Shown piece after piece: positions 52,093-60,895 of a stretch of DNA of 64,000 nucleotides. How positions within the stretch are numbered: position 1 is the stretch's first letter; each line of letters starts with the position of its first letter. The notes under the pieces were generated by a model that saw only the letters and a program-made list of their open reading frames with translations, was not told the DNA's origin and did no database searches. Made by a program: the position numbers and the translations under genes. This stretch comes from an uncultured Desulfobacterales bacterium (lineage in GTDB: Bacteria; Desulfobacterota; Desulfobulbia; Desulfobulbales; Desulfocapsaceae), in NCBI GenBank assembly GCA_937915545.1, contig CALGIJ010000011.1:1-64000 (forward strand), given 5' to 3'.

Positions 52093-52111
52093 TTAGGACT
52101 AACTAACTCAA
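52093..52111 (+). promoter_or_regulatory. DtxR/IdeR-like motif upstream of the second Feo unit
   Basis: TTAGGACTAACTAACTCAA matches 12 of 19 positions of the DtxR/IdeR consensus by my count. It lies just after the terminator and 31 bases before the small Cys-rich membrane gene, where an operator for feoA2-feoB would sit. Confidence 0.3.
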
Positions 52112-52141
52112 ACTGCCGAAGCAACTCCGGGGATAACCACC

Positions 52142-52345
52142 ATGATCGAATACACCGTCATCTGTATCGTCGTCGCCATCAGCGGCATTCTGCTGGCGCG
52201 GCGCTTCTACCGCCAGTTGCGCGCCCTGATCGACGGCAGCGAGCCTTTGTCCTGCTCCCAGGGGTGCTGCGGCTGCAGCATCTCCAGCCACTGCCAGCAG
52301 TCGGGAGACAAAAATCAGGCTTGCTCCGCGGGGCAAAGACAATGA
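52142..52345 (+). CDS. FeoB-associated Cys-rich membrane protein
   Basis: The 67-residue protein has one N-terminal transmembrane helix (YTVICIVVAISGILLA, residues 4-19), then a Cys-rich tail with CSQGCCGCSISSHC near residues 38-51 and one more Cys near 61. This is the layout of small FeoB-associated Cys-rich proteins in anaerobes, possibly FeoC-like in role. Its stop overlaps the ATG of feoA2, so it belongs to the feoB unit. Confidence 0.8.
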   Translation: MIEYTVICIVVAISGILLARRFYRQLRALIDGSEPLSCSQGCCGCSISSHCQQSGDKNQACSAGQRQ

Positions 52346-52578
52346 GCACCATCCTCCTCAGACACATGGCCAAGCACCAGCACGGCACCATCGCCACCGT
52401 CAACGTCGCCGGCGAACTCGGCCGACGCATCCGCGAGATGGGCCTTATTCCGGGAACGGAGATCACCATCTGTGGCCGGGCCCCCCTGAACGACCCGATC
52501 GCCCTGCGCCTGCAGGACAGCACCATTACCCTGCGCAATAACGAGGCCGACCATATCCTCGTGCAGGTGGAACCCTAA
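52342..52578 (+). CDS. feoA: Ferrous iron transport protein A, second copy
   Basis: The 78-residue protein has the same FeoA domain as the one at 51102: LGRRIREMGLIPGTEITICG, APLNDPIALRLQD and NNEADHILVQ. Its ATG overlaps the stop of the Cys-rich membrane gene. feoB starts 38 bases later, so this copy is the one most likely to serve FeoB directly. The near match of the two copies suggests a recent duplication. Confidence 0.93.
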   Translation: MSTILLRHMAKHQHGTIATVNVAGELGRRIREMGLIPGTEITICGRAPLNDPIALRLQDSTITLRNNEADHILVQVEP

Positions 52579-52616
52579 GTTCATCCTTTCTCGAAACTCT
52601 CCCCCGATCTCACCCA

Positions 52617-54824
52617 ATGCAGCTGAAAATGGCCCTGGCGGGCAACCCCAACGCAGGCAAGACGACCCTCTTCAATCAACTGACCGGCGCCCGGCAGCAT
52701 GTCGGCAATTACCCGGGCATTACCGTCGATCATAAGGAAGGCCGGCTCAGCCACGGCGGCGAGACGATCATCGTCACCGACCTGCCGGGAACCTATTCGA
52801 TGACCGCCTACTCCGCCGAAGAGCTGGTGGCCCGCGACTATCTGGTCAATAATCGCCCGCAGGTGGTAATCAACATCGTCGACGCCTCCAACCTGGAGCG
52901 CAACCTCTATCTCACCTGCCAGCTGCTCGAACTGGGGGTGCCGCTGGTAGTCGCCCTCAACATGGTCGACGTCGCCGAGTCGCGGGGCATCGAAATCAAC
53001 AGCGCCGCCTTGTCACGGCATTTGCAAGTGCCGGTGATACCGATTGTCGCCCGCTCCGGCCTCGGCACCAAGGCCCTGCTCGATGCCGCAGTCGCCGTAG
53101 CCAGCGAGAACCGCCCCTGGACCCCGCTGTCCATATCCTATGGCGACGACCTCGACGCCGCCCTCGCCGAGATGCTCGCCATCATCGACGAGCAGCGATT
53201 TCTCACCGACACCTATCCGCCACGCTACACAGCCATAAAATACCTCGAAAGCGACCAGCAGCTCGTCGAACGGGGCGAAAAAACCGATGCCGAGGCCGCC
53301 CGCAGGCTGCAACAGCTGGTGGACAAGAGCACCGACCATACGCGGCGCACCCTCGACGTCTACCCCGAGGCGATCATCGCCGATCAGCGCTATGGATATA
53401 TCAAATCGCTGCTCCGCCAGGGGGTGATCAGCCGCAAATACGATGCCGACCGCCTCTACACCTCGGACAGGATCGACAAGGTGCTTACCAACCGCCTCGT
53501 CGGGCCACTGATCATGCTTGCCATCCTCTTCGCCCTCTACCAGTTCACCTTCAGCTGGAGCGAGGTGCCGGTGTCATGGTTGGAGAACGGCTTCTCCTGG
53601 CTCGGCGACAAGGTGAAGGAAATCCTGCCCGACGGCATCCTCCGTTCGCTGGTCATCTCCGGGGTCATCGACGGGGTGGGCGGCGTGCTCGGCTTTGTGC
53701 CCCTGATCATGTTCATGTTCTTCGGCATCGCCGTGCTCGAGGATTCCGGCTACCTGGCGCGTGTCGCCTTCATGATGGACCGGGTCTTCCGCATCTTCGG
53801 CCTGCACGGCTCCTCGGTAATGCCCTTCATCGTCTCCGGCGGCATCGCCGGCGGCTGCGCTGTCCCCGGGGTGATGGCCACCAGGACCCTGCGTTCCCCA
53901 AAAGAACGCATGGCCACCCTGCTCACCGTTCCGTTCATGAACTGCGGCGCCAAGCTGCCGGTGCTGGCCCTGCTCATCGGCGCCTTTTTCAGTGAAGACC
54001 GGGCGCAGTACATGTTCTTTTTCACCATGCTCGCCTGGCTGGTGGCGATGCTCGCCGCCAAGCTGCTCCGCTCCACGGTGCTGCGCGGGGCGCCGACCCC
54101 CTTCGTCATGGAACTGCCGCCCTATCGCCTGCCCACCGTGCGCGGCCTGCTCATCCACACCTGGGAGCGCACCTACCAATATATCAAAAAGGCGGGAACG
54201 GTGATTCTCGGCATCTCCATTCTCCTCTGGGCGATGATGACCTTTCCCCACCTCCCCGATGCCGAGCAGGCGGAGTTCGCCGCCAAGCGCCAGGCGATTC
54301 TCGCCGAAGCGGGCACCGACATTGTCGCCCTCCTCGAAGGGCAAGGTGACGACCTGCCGGTGGAAGCGGCAGCGGTCAAGGAAAGACTCGCCGCTATCGA
54401 AAACGATCAGGCTGAAGCGGCCCTGCGCCACTCCCTTGCCGGCACCATCGGCACCGCCATGGAACCGGTATCGCGCCTTGCCGGATTTGACTGGCGTACC
54501 GACATTGCCCTGCTCGGCGGCTTCGCCGCCAAGGAGGTCATCGTCTCCACCCTGGGCACCGCCTACTCCATAGGGGAAGTGGACGTGGAAGAGTCGCAGT
54601 CGCTGAGCGAGCGCCTCAAGGCGGATGATAACTGGAACAGGGTGGTGGCAGTGGCGGCGATGATTTTCATCATGTTCTACTCGCCCTGCTTCGTCACCCT
54701 GGTGTGTATCGCCAAGGAGGCCTCGTGGAAATGGGCGGCTTTTTCCATGGGCTTCAACACCGTCTTCGCCTTCGTCCTCGCCGTGGCCGTCTATCAGCTG
54801 GGCACCTTCTTCAACCTCGGCTGA
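52617..54824 (+). CDS. feoB: Ferrous iron transport protein B
   Basis: FeoB is the GTPase-coupled Fe(II) transporter. The 735-residue protein has an N-terminal G domain: G1 GNPNAGKTTLFNQLTG near residue 9, DLPGTYSMT near 55, NMVDVAESRG near 118. A cytosolic helical region is followed by about eight membrane helices with the Gate/CORE motifs VPLIMFMFFGIAVLED (near 365) and AGGCAVPGVMATRTLRSPKER (first part AGGCAVPGVMATRTL, near 415). It is the last gene of the cluster; a perfect stem follows its stop. Confidence 0.95.
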   Translation: MQLKMALAGNPNAGKTTLFNQLTGARQHVGNYPGITVDHKEGRLSHGGETIIVTDLPGTYSMTAYSAEELVARDYLVNNRPQVVINIVDASNLERNLYLTCQLLELGVPLVVALNMVDVAESRGIEINSAALSRHLQVPVIPIVARSGLGTKALLDAAVAVASENRPWTPLSISYGDDLDAALAEMLAIIDEQRFLTDTYPPRYTAIKYLESDQQLVERGEKTDAEAARRLQQLVDKSTDHTRRTLDVYPEAIIADQRYGYIKSLLRQGVISRKYDADRLYTSDRIDKVLTNRLVGPLIMLAILFALYQFTFSWSEVPVSWLENGFSWLGDKVKEILPDGILRSLVISGVIDGVGGVLGFVPLIMFMFFGIAVLEDSGYLARVAFMMDRVFRIFGLHGSSVMPFIVSGGIAGGCAVPGVMATRTLRSPKERMATLLTVPFMNCGAKLPVLALLIGAFFSEDRAQYMFFFTMLAWLVAMLAAKLLRSTVLRGAPTPFVMELPPYRLPTVRGLLIHTWERTYQYIKKAGTVILGISILLWAMMTFPHLPDAEQAEFAAKRQAILAEAGTDIVALLEGQGDDLPVEAAAVKERLAAIENDQAEAALRHSLAGTIGTAMEPVSRLAGFDWRTDIALLGGFAAKEVIVSTLGTAYSIGEVDVEESQSLSERLKADDNWNRVVAVAAMIFIMFYSPCFVTLVCIAKEASWKWAAFSMGFNTVFAFVLAVAVYQLGTFFNLG

Positions 54825-54851
54825 TCGCCGCCCTGCGGTACCTGAAAACAT

Positions 54852-54887
54852 AACGGCGGCAGACCCCTCAGGGATCTTGCCGCCGTT
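54852..54887. terminator. Hairpin between feoB and the convergent DUF4177 gene
   Basis: AACGGCGGCA pairs perfectly with TGCCGCCGTT around a 16-base loop, between two convergent genes. There is no clear T-run on the plus side. It may act in both directions with Rho or simply end the feoB transcript. Confidence 0.55.
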
Positions 54888-54935
54888 GGCGTTTCATCGC
54901 TGTCTCGCCGTCCCCGTCCGCGGCTGCGGAGGGCA

Positions 54936-55400
54936 CTATTCGATTCGGATCGAGCCGATGTCGTCCTGCCCTTCCTCGACCAGCCGCTGCGGCCGGCGTT
55001 CCTCCGCTGGCCTGTAAATTCTTCGTTCCTCGACCGGTTCAACGTCCTCCGCTGCTGCGCTCGGCGGAGGCATGGGGCGCAGCGGTTGCGGGGACGGGCG
55101 CCGCGGCGGCTCATCCCGCTCCAGATCATCGTCGAACGCCCTCTCCACCGCCGGTCTGGCCCGCAAAGAAACCAGAGGGCGCCCCCCATCCTCTGTCTCG
55201 ACCGCCCCGCGCATGACTGCGATGGGCTGTTTGAAAACAGCCAGCAATCCTTCCTGGGTCTCAAGGATCACCACCAGTTCCCACCCGGCCTTGCCATACT
55301 CGTTGAGGGACTGCTCGATCTCCGATTCATCGAGGAAGGTGCCGCCCAGCAGCCCTTCTTTCTTCAAATCGTAATGGACGGTCTTATAGCTCCAGCGCAT
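54936..55400 (-). CDS. DUF4177-domain protein with charged tail
   Basis: The 154-residue protein has an N-terminal DUF4177-like domain: YKTVHYDLKKEGLL, then LNEYGKAGWELVVILETQEGLLAVFK (first part LNEYGKAGWELVVI). The rest is Pro/Arg/Glu-rich and probably disordered (about residues 85-154). GAGGAGTGTC precedes the ATG at 55400; the frame is open further upstream but unlike. It follows the MORN-repeat gene by 46 bases. The family's function is unknown. Confidence 0.7.
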   Translation of the reverse strand: MRWSYKTVHYDLKKEGLLGGTFLDESEIEQSLNEYGKAGWELVVILETQEGLLAVFKQPIAVMRGAVETEDGGRPLVSLRARPAVERAFDDDLERDEPPRRPSPQPLRPMPPPSAAAEDVEPVEERRIYRPAEERRPQRLVEEGQDDIGSIRIE

Positions 55401-55446
55401 GACACTCCTCACATCTCCCCATGTTCCGCAACCAGCGAGGTTGCGC

Positions 55447-57669
55447 TCAATTGTTCTCGACCAGCCGGTCGTTGGCGAATACTCCCTCGAAGACCCGCCC
55501 GTCAGCTCGTACCAGACGGCCTTTTCCGTTGCGCCGGCCGAGCTTGAAACCACCCTCGTAACGGCTGCCATCGGCTGACATCAGTATGCCTTCGCCATCG
55601 GGCAGGTCGTCACGGAACTCTCCCCTGTAAACGCTGCCGTCGGCATAGGTGAGCTCTCCCTGGCCATTGAAGGCGCCATTGGCGTATTCCCCCTTGTAAC
55701 GACTGCCGTCGGCAAAGAGATACTCGCCGTTGCCGGAATAGAGATCGTCCTTCAGCTCCCCGACATAGCGGGTGCCATCCGGGTAGGAGAAGACGCCATT
55801 GCCATGGCGCTTGCCGCGGCGGAAATCGCCCTGGTATTCACGTCCGTCGTTATAGCGGTAGGTGCCATAGCCATGGAGCTGTCCCTCGGCCAGCTCGCCG
55901 ACATAGCGGTCGCCGCCGGGGAAGTCGAGGGTGCCGGAACCGTGCATCAGGCCTTTGCGGAACGCACCGCGGTAGCGGCGACCGTCGGCGAAGACCGCCT
56001 GACCGTCGCCAGTCAGAAGAGGCCCGTTCTGCCGTTCGTAGGCCTTACCGTCCTTGACGAAGACGGCGGGCAGCGAGGCCTGGTCAGCGGCGTCCGAAGC
56101 TGGCGATACACCTTTGGCGATTTTTTGCGAGAGCTCCACCTTTGCCTGCTGTTGCGTCTTGGCCGCTGCCTCTGCCTTGGCCATTGCCTCTGCCTTGGCC
56201 GCTGCCTCTGCCTTGGCCGCCGCCTCTACCTTGGCCGCCGCCTCTTCTCTGGCTGCTGCCTCTTTCTTGGCCGCGGCCTCTTCCTTGGCCACCGCTTCGG
56301 CCTTCAGCTGCGCCTCCACCTGCGCCTGAGGTTTCCCCGGCGCAATCTCATCAACAGGCTGGCCAGGCTCCTTACCGGCTGTCTCGACCGCCAGGTCCGT
56401 CTCCCTCACAGCCAGCGCTTCGCCGAGCCCGTGACCTGCGCCGCCGATATCACTGGTTCCTAAATCGCCCCTCTCTGCGATGGCAGAGGGCGGCTCGGCA
56501 ACCTCCGCGAGGCCCTCCTCGGCACTCCCCCGTGTATCTGGCGACTCCTCAACGGCCGCTGGCGCCACGACCAGGTCTTCCTCCTTGATCGGCTTGTTCT
56601 CGGGGAGCGAGATGGTCTTCTTCACCGTCGCCACCGGCTCGTCCTGCGGCCGACCTTCGGCAAAATTGCCTTTGAACTTCTTGCCGTCGGCGGCGACCAG
56701 GGTGCCACGTCCATGCATGGCGTCGTTATGGAACTCGCCCTCGTAAACACTGCCATCGGCCTGGCGCAGTTCGCCACGCCCCTCGCGGCGGCCATCGGCC
56801 ATCTGCCCTTTGTAGACACTGCCGTCGGCCATTTCCTGGCGTCCCTCGCCATGGGGCAGGCCGCCGAAGAACTCCCCTTCATAGCGCGAGCCGTCGCTCC
56901 CCTTGAGAACTCCGCGCCCGTGGGGCAGGCCGTCCTTGAAATCCCCTTCATAGGTGCGCCCGTCACGGTAGGTGAGCGTCCCCTTGCCCTGGTATCTGTC
57001 ATCGACGAAGTCCCCTTCGTAACGGTCGCCGGAGGCGTGCTCGAAGACTCCCTTGCCATGGCGGAAGGTGCCCTTCATCTCGCCGACATAGGTCGAACCG
57101 TCGAGGTACTTGCGGGTTCCCTTGCCCTCCGGCCTGCCATCGCGGAATTCGCCCTCGAACCAGGTGCCATCGCTGTAGATGAGCTTGCCCCAGCCTTCAA
57201 TGATGTCGTTACGAAATTCCCCCTGATATTCACGACCGTCCCCATAGAAGAGAATGCCACGGCCATGGAAGCGGCCGTAGCTGAACTCCCCCATGTACTG
57301 GGTGCCGTCGGGCTGGGTGAGGGCGCCTTCGCCATGGATGACGTTGTCAACGAACTCACCATGGTAACTCCGCCCGTCCGCTCCCCTGAGACGCCCCTCG
57401 CCATGGAACTTCCCGGCGCGGAACTGGCCGTTGTATTCACTGCCGTCGGCCAGGGAGAGTTTGCCGACTCCCTCGGCCAGGCCGTTCTTGAACTCACCTT
57501 CGTAGATGCGGCCGGCGGTAGCGTAGACTCCGCGGCCATTGCGGCAGTCACCCTCTCGGCACTGGCTCCAGGACATGGCTGGCACCAGGGCTGCCGAAAC
57601 GAGCAGCACCGCCACGCAGCACCACCCTCGCCTGCCGCTCCGTCCCCCTCTCCTGCTGATCGCGTTCAT
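55447..57669 (-). CDS. Large MORN-repeat protein with central Ala/Glu/Lys helix
   Basis: The 740-residue protein starts with a signal peptide (WCCVAVLLVSAALVPA, residues 16-31) and is probably secreted or periplasmic. By eye, 13 MORN repeats of 23 residues (G-x-G-x-Y-DGS-x-Y-x-GEF type) run through about residue 345. A disordered linker follows, with eight AEAAAK-like hexapeptides near 457-505 that should form a rigid helix, then about eight more MORN repeats to the C-terminus. MORN repeats often bind lipids or scaffold other proteins. The role is unknown. The start overlaps the stop of avtA (ATGA), so the two are co-expressed. Confidence 0.8.
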   Translation of the reverse strand: MNAISRRGGRSGRRGWCCVAVLLVSAALVPAMSWSQCREGDCRNGRGVYATAGRIYEGEFKNGLAEGVGKLSLADGSEYNGQFRAGKFHGEGRLRGADGRSYHGEFVDNVIHGEGALTQPDGTQYMGEFSYGRFHGRGILFYGDGREYQGEFRNDIIEGWGKLIYSDGTWFEGEFRDGRPEGKGTRKYLDGSTYVGEMKGTFRHGKGVFEHASGDRYEGDFVDDRYQGKGTLTYRDGRTYEGDFKDGLPHGRGVLKGSDGSRYEGEFFGGLPHGEGRQEMADGSVYKGQMADGRREGRGELRQADGSVYEGEFHNDAMHGRGTLVAADGKKFKGNFAEGRPQDEPVATVKKTISLPENKPIKEEDLVVAPAAVEESPDTRGSAEEGLAEVAEPPSAIAERGDLGTSDIGGAGHGLGEALAVRETDLAVETAGKEPGQPVDEIAPGKPQAQVEAQLKAEAVAKEEAAAKKEAAAREEAAAKVEAAAKAEAAAKAEAMAKAEAAAKTQQQAKVELSQKIAKGVSPASDAADQASLPAVFVKDGKAYERQNGPLLTGDGQAVFADGRRYRGAFRKGLMHGSGTLDFPGGDRYVGELAEGQLHGYGTYRYNDGREYQGDFRRGKRHGNGVFSYPDGTRYVGELKDDLYSGNGEYLFADGSRYKGEYANGAFNGQGELTYADGSVYRGEFRDDLPDGEGILMSADGSRYEGGFKLGRRNGKGRLVRADGRVFEGVFANDRLVENN
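56158..56301 (-). repeat. Eight tandem 18-base units encoding AEAAAK-type hexapeptides
   Basis: Inside the MORN gene, 144 bases encode eight hexapeptides close to A/E/K/V-EA(A/V/M)A-(K/R). The DNA repeats GCCTCTGCCTTGGCC on the plus strand with silent and coding variation. The peptide should form a stable single helix, as a spacer between the two MORN blocks; copy number could vary by slippage. Confidence 0.75.
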
Positions 57670-58937
57670 GGCGTGTTCCCTTTCTCGTCATAGGCCCTGC
57701 GTACCACCTCGGCGATGATCTGCAGTCCCCGTTCTATGTCATCGTCGCCCTGGGAGTAGGTGACGCGGATGCATTCGTCGGTGTGCTGCCACGGCCTCTC
57801 CAGGCCGGGGAAGAAATAGTGGCCGGAGACCACCAGCACCCCGCTGTCTTTAAGCCGCTGGTAAAGCTCGAGGCTGTTGATGGGCAGGTTTTCGAACCAC
57901 AGCCATAAGAACATCGCCCCCTCCGGCTTGTGGATGCGACAGGGGATGCCGCGAAAACGCTCGGCCACGGTGGCCACGGCAAGTTCCATCTTTTTGCGGT
58001 AGAAGGGCTGGATGAGCCGGTGGCAGAGAGTGCTGACCTCGCCTTCGGCGAACAGCCGCTGCGCCAGCACCGGAGCGAAGCTGATCGGCGTCAGGGCCAT
58101 GATGGCGTTCATGGCGGTGAGCGCCCGAACCACCTCCGCGGAGGCGATGACGATCCCGGTGCGCAACGAAGGCATACCCAGCTTCGACAGGGAGAAGCAG
58201 AGGATGATCTGCTCGTTCCACATTGGCGCCGCATCGACATAGACCATGCCGGGGAAGGGCAGGCCATAGGCGCTGTCGACGATCAGCGGCACCTCATGGC
58301 GGACGGCGAGTTGTGCCAGCCGGGCCAATTCATCGTCGGTGATGACGTTGCCAGTGGGGTTGGTGGGCCGCGAGACGCAGATGGCGCCAATATCGTCACC
58401 GATCTCCAGTTCGTCGAAATCGATGCGATACTTGAACATGTGGTCGTCGAGAAGTTCCAGGCGCGGTCGGGTGGCGACGAACATCCCCGCGTCGAGGCCA
58501 AGATCGGCATAACCGATATACTCCGGGGCCATCGGCAGTCGGATCTTCTTGCGGCGCCCGTCCTCCATCTCGCCGGCAAAGAGGTTGAAGAGCATGAAGA
58601 AGGCGCTCTGACTGCCATTGGTCAGGCAGATGTTTTCCGGGCCGATATCCCAGCCCTGCTCGCGGCGCAGCAGGACGGCGAGGGCTTCGACAAAGGTTCT
58701 CTCACCCTGGGGTGGGCCGTAGCCGCTGAGCAGTCGCAGAAAACGCTGCCGATTCTCACCCAGGGCGAGGAACTCGCGACGGACGATCTCCTGGAATTCC
58801 GGGACTTGCCCGGGGTTGCCTCCGCCCATCATGATCAGTGGCCGACTGCCCGGCGCAGTGGCCTTGCCGAGATCGTCCATGAGCGAGAGGATTCCGGCAT
58901 TGCCGGTCATTTTCTTGCCAAAGCGCGTGAATTCCAT
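57666..58937 (-). CDS. avtA: Valine-pyruvate aminotransferase
   Basis: AvtA exchanges amino groups between valine/alanine and their keto acids. The 423-residue PLP enzyme matches E. coli AvtA closely: LGGGNP-like MGGGNPGQVPE near residue 37, TNGSQSAFFMLFNLFAGE near 107, CVSRPTNPTGNVITD near 188, and the PLP-binding Lys in SLSKLGMP near 250. HKPEGAMFLWLW and HTDECIRVTYS are typical. It starts 24 bases after the nucleoside-gate protein and overlaps the MORN gene. Confidence 0.9.
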   Translation of the reverse strand: MEFTRFGKKMTGNAGILSLMDDLGKATAPGSRPLIMMGGGNPGQVPEFQEIVRREFLALGENRQRFLRLLSGYGPPQGERTFVEALAVLLRREQGWDIGPENICLTNGSQSAFFMLFNLFAGEMEDGRRKKIRLPMAPEYIGYADLGLDAGMFVATRPRLELLDDHMFKYRIDFDELEIGDDIGAICVSRPTNPTGNVITDDELARLAQLAVRHEVPLIVDSAYGLPFPGMVYVDAAPMWNEQIILCFSLSKLGMPSLRTGIVIASAEVVRALTAMNAIMALTPISFAPVLAQRLFAEGEVSTLCHRLIQPFYRKKMELAVATVAERFRGIPCRIHKPEGAMFLWLWFENLPINSLELYQRLKDSGVLVVSGHYFFPGLERPWQHTDECIRVTYSQGDDDIERGLQIIAEVVRRAYDEKGNTP

Positions 58938-58961
58938 AGCTTCTTTCGGCCTGGGCCGAGG

Positions 58962-59924
58962 TTATGACGGTTGCTGCACCCGCCTGGCGGCAACGAAGCG
59001 CGTGGCCCGCACCAGCAGGTAGATGACGATGAGGGAGAAGGCGATCCTTCCCCAGAAGATTCCCCCCAGTTTGCCGCCGATGGCCGCCATGATCAGGGTG
59101 TCCTCCACCAGACCGTGGCACAGCCCCATCAGGGCCATGGAGTTGAAGACCTCTTGCCGCTCCAGCTTGCCGCTGGCGGTCTCCCGGGTGATCAGGGCAC
59201 CGCCGTAGGCCAGCCCCATGACCATGCCGACCACCGTCAATGGCGCCGCCCGGCTGCTCATGCCGAAGGGGGGCAGCACCGGGGCGAGCAGACGCTCGAG
59301 CAGGGCGAGCAGGCCAATGAGGCGGAGGATACGCATGGCGACGATGATGAAGAAGATCACCACGACGATGAAAAAAAGGTTCTGCAGTTGGTCGAGGCCC
59401 CAGCTGAGCAGATCTCCGGAGCGCGACTCGGCCTTGAACAGCAGGGTCGCCGGTTCCTGCCACCAGGAAAAGAACAGACACAGTCGGTTGAGCAGAAAGC
59501 CATAGATTATCGCCCCCAAAAGGCGCAGGAAGGCAATGGGCAAAAGCTCGGCGCCGGCTCGTTTGCTGATGCTCAGCTCAATGGGCAGGGCATGGGCGAT
59601 GAGCATTACCGAGCAGAGCACGGTGACCTGAGCGGCGGTCAGCGACAGGCCGGGAAGCAGAGCTGCGAACACGGCAATGCCGCCGTAGAGGCTGGTCAGC
59701 ATGGCCGTCATCCATACCAGGCCGAGCTCGCCGGGCAGGCCGATGAGGCCCATGACCGGCTCGAGGATGACGCTGAACACCGAGATCAAGCCCAACTCCT
59801 CGAGAATCTTGGTGGCAATGGCCACGGGCACGATGAGGCGGATCAACTCCCAGCTGGTGCGCCAGGTATCGCGACCAAGATCGACGGCAAAGGAGAGCAG
59901 TTTGTCTTTCTTCGTTTTTTCCAT
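58962..59924 (-). CDS. Nucleoside-recognition (Gate) domain membrane protein
   Basis: The 320-residue protein is a polytopic membrane protein of the Gate/nucleoside-recognition family (SpmA/YjiH-like). Helices run from about residue 28 to the end; segments such as MVMGLAYGGALITRE and GLCHGLVEDTLIMAAIGG are typical. The start MEKTKKDKLL is preferred over a long unlike upstream extension. The substrate or function is unknown; relatives occur near transport or sporulation genes. It lies 40 bases downstream of the small Cys protein. Confidence 0.75.
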   Translation of the reverse strand: MEKTKKDKLLSFAVDLGRDTWRTSWELIRLIVPVAIATKILEELGLISVFSVILEPVMGLIGLPGELGLVWMTAMLTSLYGGIAVFAALLPGLSLTAAQVTVLCSVMLIAHALPIELSISKRAGAELLPIAFLRLLGAIIYGFLLNRLCLFFSWWQEPATLLFKAESRSGDLLSWGLDQLQNLFFIVVVIFFIIVAMRILRLIGLLALLERLLAPVLPPFGMSSRAAPLTVVGMVMGLAYGGALITRETASGKLERQEVFNSMALMGLCHGLVEDTLIMAAIGGKLGGIFWGRIAFSLIVIYLLVRATRFVAARRVQQPS

Positions 59925-59964
59925 GTCTTCGTTGCTGACCCGAGCGGGCGGAGACGAGGCCGCC

Positions 59965-60165
59965 TCAAGCCGTCCGTGGCTTGTCGGAAGGTTCTTCAGG
60001 GCGATGTTTGGCGGAAAACAGCTGGCAGTGCAGGCCGGAGGAGAGAAAGACCACCCGCGCCGGGTTGGTCCGACTCTTGAATCCCATGGCACGGCAGCCG
60101 TAAGGGCGCTGCGGGTCATGGGTGATGTAGTAGTGGATGCACTGAAAACAGTTCGGCAAGGTCAT
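59965..60165 (-). CDS. Small conserved Cys protein
   Basis: The 66-residue protein has CFQCIHYYITHDPQRPYGCRAMGFKS near the start (first part CFQCIHYYITHDP; Cys 6, 9 and 24) and a later Cys in GLHCQLF. I recall similar short deltaproteobacterial proteins with the CxxC-HYY-...-PYGCRAMGFK pattern. The cysteines could bind a metal. The start is ATG 60165. Function unknown; it precedes the nucleoside-gate gene by 40 bases. Confidence 0.65.
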   Translation of the reverse strand: MTLPNCFQCIHYYITHDPQRPYGCRAMGFKSRTNPARVVFLSSGLHCQLFSAKHRPEEPSDKPRTA

Positions 60166-60250
60166 GTTCTTTCGCCCACCCACCGGTGCAGGGGCAGCGG
60201 CAGTTGACAGGAAAGAGGGGCGCGGCGCGGCGACGTTCCGCCACCGCCCC

Positions 60251-60748
60251 TCAACCGCCGCCCTGATCCTTCGGGTACCAGAAAAACAGCAGCCGCCCCG
60301 CGCTCCTTTGTGCGGAGAAGCCGCCGGCCCCGTATTCGATGGCGACGATGCCGCAGGTCGGCACATTGCCGAGATCGCGGCCACAGAGATGGGCGGCGAC
60401 GTAACTGATGGTGTCGTTGTGCCCCACCAAAAAAACCTCGTCAACGCGGCCGAAGAGGGTGCCGAGAAGCTCATAGTGATACTCCTCGCTGCCCAGATAG
60501 AGGCCTTCGTCGTAGACTATCCCCTCGACGGCACAACCGACGCCGGCGGCGATGATAACCGCCGTGCTCCGTGCGCGGACAGCCGGGCTGGAGACGATCA
60601 GCTGCGGCACGACGCCGGCCGCAGCCAGTCTTGCCCCCATGCCCTCGGCAGCCTTCACTCCCCGCGTCTTCAAAGGGCGCTGGAAATCCGCAAGACGTGC
60701 ATCGGCCCAGCTCGACTTGGCGTGGCGGATGAGATAGAGGCGTTGCAC
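60251..60748 (-). CDS. sixA: Phosphohistidine phosphatase SixA-like
   Basis: The 165-residue histidine phosphatase has the RHG-type motif LIRHAKSSW at its start, ADFQRPLKTRG, VSSPAVRARST and VGHND, giving the SixA catalytic set. SixA removes phosphate from histidine phosphotransfer domains. Translation probably starts at GTG 60748, after GGGGAGCGAGC. The downstream NtrC-type regulator and kinase lie just upstream on the same strand, but no Hpt domain is visible here. Confidence 0.85.
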   Translation of the reverse strand: MQRLYLIRHAKSSWADARLADFQRPLKTRGVKAAEGMGARLAAAGVVPQLIVSSPAVRARSTAVIIAAGVGCAVEGIVYDEGLYLGSEEYHYELLGTLFGRVDEVFLVGHNDTISYVAAHLCGRDLGNVPTCGIVAIEYGAGGFSAQRSAGRLLFFWYPKDQGGG

Positions 60749-60895
60749 GCTCGCTCCCCAGTAGCGGTTACATGAGGCATCACTCCCTGGCGCCACGCCG
60801 GGCGATGCCGCTTCTTTCCCAAACTTCTTACACTGAGGGCGACGGCCTGCGCAAGACCAATTGCAGCTTTTTGGGCGCCTCCGGGCGCCCCGGAC

